Origin: Burkholderiaceae bacterium
GTDB lineage: Bacteria; Pseudomonadota; Gammaproteobacteria; Burkholderiales; Burkholderiaceae_C
Length of the DNA stretch: 8,161 bases
Direction of reading: 5' to 3'
NCBI GenBank assembly: GCA_023268425.1
Contig: JALRFN010000202.1
Coordinates: 1 to 8,161, forward strand
The first letter of the stretch is position 1. Each line of letters opens with the position of its first letter. Positions 5,199-8,161 of this stretch are shown in pieces. The position numbers and the translations under genes are program-made. Below the pieces are notes generated by a model, which did not search any database, was not told where the DNA came from, and saw only the letters and a list, made by a program, of their open reading frames with translations.

Positions 5199-5966
5199 AT
5201 GAACTTTCTGGCTTTGGATGTGGGCAACACCCGCTTGAAGTGGGCGCTGTACGACGCTCCGCGTGTGGGCGCGCGTGAGCTGGCGCACGGCGCGCAGTTT
5301 TTGGAAAACATCGAAAGCCTGGCCGACGGCGATTGGGCACAGCTGTCTGAACCCACTTACGTGCTGGGCAGCGTGGTCGCCGGCGACGGCGTCAAGCGCC
5401 GCGTGGAAGAGCAGTTGGAGATTTGGGACGCGCAACCGCACTGGGTGGTATCCAAAGACTTCGAAGCCGGTGTCAGCAACGGCTACGACCACCCGACGCG
5501 ATTGGGCGTTGACCGTTGGGTTGCGCTGATTGGTGCGCACCAACGCATGCTGCATGGCGGCGGCTTGCGTCCTTGCGTGGTGGTCATGGTCGGCACAGCG
5601 GTGACGGTGGACGCGATGGACGCCAGTGGCAAGTTCTTGGGTGGACTCATCTTGCCGGGGCACGGCATCATGTTGCGCGCCTTGGAGTCTGGCACGGCAG
5701 GTTTGCACGTGCCCACGGGTGAGGTCGTGCCTTTTCCCACCAACACCAGTGACGCGTTGACCAGTGGCGGCACCTTTGCCATTGCCGGTGCGGTGGCACA
5801 CATGGTTCAGCAGTTGCACGCCCACACGGGACAAATGCCCCGGTGCATCATGACCGGCGGTGCTGGCTGGAAAATGCTGCCCAGCATGACCGTAGACGTC
5901 GAATTGGTGGACCACTTGATCTTCGAAGGCTTGCTGCACATTGCAGCGACGCGCTTCGGGACTTGA
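5199..5966 (+). CDS. coaX: Type III pantothenate kinase
   Basis: CoaX phosphorylates pantothenate with ATP, the first step of coenzyme A synthesis. It belongs to the ASKHA (acetate kinase/Hsp70/actin) fold and needs a monovalent cation; it is not inhibited by CoA, unlike CoaA. The 255-residue chain, of normal length, shows the phosphate loop DVGNTRLKW (7-15), the substrate-binding NGY (94-96) with the downstream Pro, LGVDRW (102-107) with the catalytic base D105, the second nucleotide motif GTAVTVD (132-138), and GGLILPG (148-154). The start at ATG 5199 places DVGNTR at residue 7, as in the family. There is no Shine-Dalgarno sequence; an extended -10 lies directly upstream, so the mRNA is probably leaderless. 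In many Burkholderiales the gene follows birA; here it stands alone, facing the ABC transporter ATPase across 11 bases. Confidence 0.95.
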   Translation: MNFLALDVGNTRLKWALYDAPRVGARELAHGAQFLENIESLADGDWAQLSEPTYVLGSVVAGDGVKRRVEEQLEIWDAQPHWVVSKDFEAGVSNGYDHPTRLGVDRWVALIGAHQRMLHGGGLRPCVVVMVGTAVTVDAMDASGKFLGGLILPGHGIMLRALESGTAGLHVPTGEVVPFPTNTSDALTSGGTFAIAGAVAHMVQQLHAHTGQMPRCIMTGGAGWKMLPSMTVDVELVDHLIFEGLLHIAATRFGT

Positions 5967-5977
5967 GGCCCAAAGCC

Positions 5978-6712
5978 TTAAGCGCTTGGCGCGGTCTGCC
6001 CTTGCAGCAGATGAGGGTGGGCTTGCAACAAGGCTTGCGCTTGCGCAGCAGCGCTTTGTGGGTCGGCCTGTCTGGCTTGCGCGGGGTCGCGTCGGTGCTG
6101 CCAAATGACACGCGCCGGCGAGGCCGACAAAAACACCACACGATCAGCCAAGGCCAAGGCTTCGTGCAGTTGATGCGTCACCAAGACCACACTGCATTGC
6201 TCCTGTGACCACAGCGCCAACAGTTGCGAGCGCAAGCGCATGGCCGTGGGTGCGTCCAGCCCACTGAAGGGTTCGTCCAGCAACAGCAGGCGCGGTTGCA
6301 CGATGAAGGCCCTGGCCAGGGCGACGCGCCGTGCCATGCCGCCCGACAACTGTTGGGGGTAAAGCGGGCCAGCGTCCGGTAGCTCAACGGCAGCCAACAA
6401 TTCGCGCAAGCGCGCATCGCTGGCCTCAGGGCGCACCAAGCGCAAGTTGGCGTTGACGTTCAACCACGGCATGAGGCGCGGCTCTTGAAACATCATGCCC
6501 AAGGCGTCAGCGGGCACACCGTCGATGCGGCCTTGCATGGCAGCGTCCAAACCGGCCAGCAAAGACAACAAAGTGCTTTTGCCACAACCCGATGGCCCGA
6601 CCAGCGCGACGAATTCGCCGGGGGCGATGTCCAAGCTCAGTTCGCGCAAAGCCACATGGCCATTGGCAAAGCGCTTGAGGTGAACGTCGATGTGCAAAGC
6701 GGGTGCGTTCAT
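5978..6712 (-). CDS. ABC transporter ATP-binding protein, nitrate/sulfonate/taurine type
   Basis: This 244-residue ATPase of an importer in the SsuB/TauB/NrtD group hydrolyses ATP at the inner membrane to drive uptake. The motifs in order are Walker A GPSGCGKST (39-47), Q-loop FQEPRLMPW (75-83, the MPW form typical of this group), signature LSGGM (122-126), Walker B LLLLDEP (142-148), D-loop SGLD (150-153) and switch H180 in VTHQ. All are intact. The start is the ATG at 6712, which shares ATGA with the stop of the permease; an upstream in-frame start at 6790 lies inside the permease gene. It is the last gene of the SBP-permease-ATPase operon and stops 11 bases from the end of coaX, with no strong terminator. 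The substrate is not determinable from the sequence. Confidence 0.93.
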   Translation of the reverse strand: MNAPALHIDVHLKRFANGHVALRELSLDIAPGEFVALVGPSGCGKSTLLSLLAGLDAAMQGRIDGVPADALGMMFQEPRLMPWLNVNANLRLVRPEASDARLRELLAAVELPDAGPLYPQQLSGGMARRVALARAFIVQPRLLLLDEPFSGLDAPTAMRLRSQLLALWSQEQCSVVLVTHQLHEALALADRVVFLSASPARVIWQHRRDPAQARQADPQSAAAQAQALLQAHPHLLQGQTAPSA

Positions 6713-7452
6713 GTTCGCCAGCGGTTTAAGCGCGCCTCCAAGGGGCGCAGCAACAGTGCTTCCAGGCCCAACATCAAGGCCGTGAAGCAAAAGGTGTAGG
6801 CCAAGATGCCCGCGACATCAAAGAAGTGAAAGTAGTTGGCCAGGGCAAAGCCCACGCCATTGCTGCGACCCAACAACTCCACAACCAAAACAATCTTCCA
6901 CACCAAGGCCAGGCCATTGCGTGCGGCGCCCGTCAGGTGTGGCAGCAATTGCGGCAGGTACACCCGTGTCCAGGTGCGCCAAGGCGAAACGCGGTAGACC
7001 TTGGCCACCGCCATCAATTGCTTGTCGATGGCGCGCGCACCTTCGCGCGTGGCCACCACCACCATGGGGAATTTGTTCAAGGCCACCGCCACCACGGCAG
7101 CCAACTCGCCCAGGCCCAGCCAGACGTAGCACAAGATGATGATGACCAAGGCCGGGACGTTCAAGGCCACGATCAAGGGCCCGTCCAGCCATCGGTCTAC
7201 GCCTGGTCGGGCGCCCATGCACAAACCCAAGGACACACCCAAGCCCATGGCCAGCACGAAGCTGGCGGCCACACGCGCCAGGGTGATCGCGGTGTGGCGA
7301 AACAAGTCGCCGCTGGCGGCTTGCTCAAGCACCACGGCCGCTACCGCGCTGGGCGGCGGCAGGCTGGCCGAAGGCCATAGGCTGGACGCCGCTTGCCAAA
7401 GCCCCAGCAGCAACAGCAGGCTCGCGCCACGACTGAGGGTCGACCCCTTCAC
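6709..7452 (-). CDS. ABC transporter permease, nitrate/sulfonate/taurine type
   Basis: This 247-residue inner-membrane permease of the BPD_transp_1/SsuC type forms the channel as a homodimer. Hydrophobic segments lie near 10-25, 58-80, 92-112, 115-135, 180-200 and 215-240. The cytoplasmic EAA loop that docks the ATPase is AVAKVYRVSPWRTWTRVYLP (148-167); the usual Gly is replaced by R154, but the spacing to the final LP is kept. I place the start at the GTG at 7452, because it forms a GTGA overlap with the stop of the substrate-binding protein, mirroring the ATGA overlap at its own 3' end. TTG codons at 7464 and 7488 are alternatives, adding 4 or 12 residues. No Shine-Dalgarno sequence is evident, consistent with translational coupling. 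The substrate is unknown. Confidence 0.9.
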   Translation of the reverse strand: MKGSTLSRGASLLLLLGLWQAASSLWPSASLPPPSAVAAVVLEQAASGDLFRHTAITLARVAASFVLAMGLGVSLGLCMGARPGVDRWLDGPLIVALNVPALVIIILCYVWLGLGELAAVVAVALNKFPMVVVATREGARAIDKQLMAVAKVYRVSPWRTWTRVYLPQLLPHLTGAARNGLALVWKIVLVVELLGRSNGVGFALANYFHFFDVAGILAYTFCFTALMLGLEALLLRPLEARLNRWRT

Positions 7453-8161
7453 AGCGGCTGGCAAGCTTTCGGAGCGGGGCCCGGCCAAAACACCTGCGCA
7501 TCCAGTTGGCGCAGACCGCCGGTCATGGCCGCCCCGCCGTGGGCCAAGAAGACGGCAAAGGCCTTGTCGGCGGCTTCGCGTTGAGCGGCGCCAAAGCAGT
7601 GCGGGGTACCGGCGCGGTAGGCGTCGCGCAGGGCTCTGAACACGGCCTCATTGGGCGCTTTCATGGTCGCACGCAAGCCATCCCAGGCTTGGTCATCGCG
7701 TGCCAGTAGAGCCTTGGTTTGGTAGGACGCGGACAAAAATCCACCAATCGCTGCCGGGTGTTGTTCGGCCCACTTGCTGTCAAAGACCCAACCAATCAGC
7801 GGCAGCTCTTGGCCTACGCCGAGTTCGCGCACCGCCGTTTGTGTGCTGATCAGCTCGCGCATGCCTTGGGCTTGCAGCCGCGCGCCAAAGTGCCAAAAGT
7901 TCAGCACCGCGTCCAGGTCGCCTTGCTCCAACAGGCGGTTGAGCAAAGGTGGGGCAGCGAACTGGGGTGTGACCATGGTGGCCAAGTCTGCGCCCAGGGT
8001 TTGCTGGGCCAGTGCGCGCAACAGCAACCAGCTCTTGTCCTGTGGCCCTCCGGCGATACCCAAGCGCTTGCCGCGCAAGTCGGCCAGTTGACGCAGCGGG
8101 CTGTTGGCCGGCACGATGATGCCGCCGACTGCCGTGGAGTAAGGGTAGAAGCTGAAGGCCT
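7449..8161 (-). CDS. ABC transporter substrate-binding protein, C-terminal part (N-terminus beyond right edge)
   Basis: The last 237 or so residues of a periplasmic binding protein of the SsuA/TauA/NMT1-like family are present. The reading frame stays open to the window edge, and the signal peptide lies outside. The visible part begins inside AFSFYPYSTAVGGIIVPANS, followed by LADLRGKRLGIAGGP, the usual entry to the second lobe. Then come the ligand-region DAVLNFWHFGARLQAQGM and the hinge-return LPLIGWVFDSKWAEQHPAAIGGFL. This family binds taurine, alkanesulfonates, nitrate, bicarbonate or thiamine precursors; none of these can be chosen from what is visible. The nearby sulfur genes make a sulfonate tempting, but that is guesswork. 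It is the first visible gene of the operon, and its TGA overlaps the GTG start of the permease. The promoter is out of view. Confidence 0.88.
   Translation of the reverse strand, partial: AFSFYPYSTAVGGIIVPANSPLRQLADLRGKRLGIAGGPQDKSWLLLRALAQQTLGADLATMVTPQFAAPPLLNRLLEQGDLDAVLNFWHFGARLQAQGMRELISTQTAVRELGVGQELPLIGWVFDSKWAEQHPAAIGGFLSASYQTKALLARDDQAWDGLRATMKAPNEAVFRALRDAYRAGTPHCFGAAQREAADKAFAVFLAHGGAAMTGGLRQLDAQVFWPGPAPKACQPL

Noticed and set aside
5967..5990. Possible terminator between the convergent coaX and ABC ATPase genes
   Set aside because: Only a 4-bp stem (AGGC/GCCT) and the palindrome AAGCGCTT are visible; no T-run follows.
5115..6104. Minus-strand open frame of 329 codons opposite coaX
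   Set aside because: It overlaps coaX, which has all family motifs, and shows no domain.

Overview
The window looks like chromosomal DNA of a betaproteobacterium of the order Burkholderiales, most likely Comamonadaceae. This is inferred from the GC-rich codon use, the IcmF-type mutase N-terminus, the persulfide dioxygenase-rhodanese fusion of the Burkholderia type, the QseB/PmrA-type two-component pair and the CoaX-type pantothenate kinase. There are eleven protein-coding genes, two of them cut by the window edges. I see no RNA gene, insertion sequence, phage gene or CRISPR array.

Layout. (1) 1-258, minus: the N-terminus of a fused isobutyryl-CoA mutase (icmF), running off the left edge. A perfect 26-bp palindrome at 334-359 covers a good sigma70-like promoter aimed at it. 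(2) 466-1215, plus: a short-chain dehydrogenase/reductase. (3) 1229-2694, plus: a probable sulfide/persulfide detoxification operon. It has a promoter with an overlapping RcnR/CsoR-like operator, a CsoR/FrmR-family repressor, and a persulfide dioxygenase-rhodanese fusion. (4) 5130 down to 2719, minus: a PmrA-box-like direct repeat, a small exported Ala/Lys-rich protein, an intrinsic terminator, then a response regulator and a sensor kinase overlapping by ATGA. (5) 5199-5966, plus: type III pantothenate kinase, with an extended -10 so close to the ATG that the mRNA is probably leaderless. (6) 8161 down to 5978, minus: an ABC importer of the nitrate/sulfonate/taurine family (substrate-binding protein cut by the right edge, permease, ATPase), with the three genes joined by 4-base stop/start overlaps.

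How it fits together. The repressor and the persulfide enzyme form a self-contained sulfur-stress module, analogous in logic to the CstR/CstB system of Gram-positives, but with a different cysteine arrangement in the sensor. The two-component block looks like an autoregulated unit. The candidate regulator box lies in front of the small periplasmic protein, and a terminator separates that gene from the regulator pair, which has no visible promoter of its own. That suggests the small protein is made in excess and the regulators by read-through. The most original points are this box/small protein/terminator/two-component arrangement, the unusual CsoR-family sensor with its operator on the -10, and the probable leaderless coaX mRNA. 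No wholly new system is evident.
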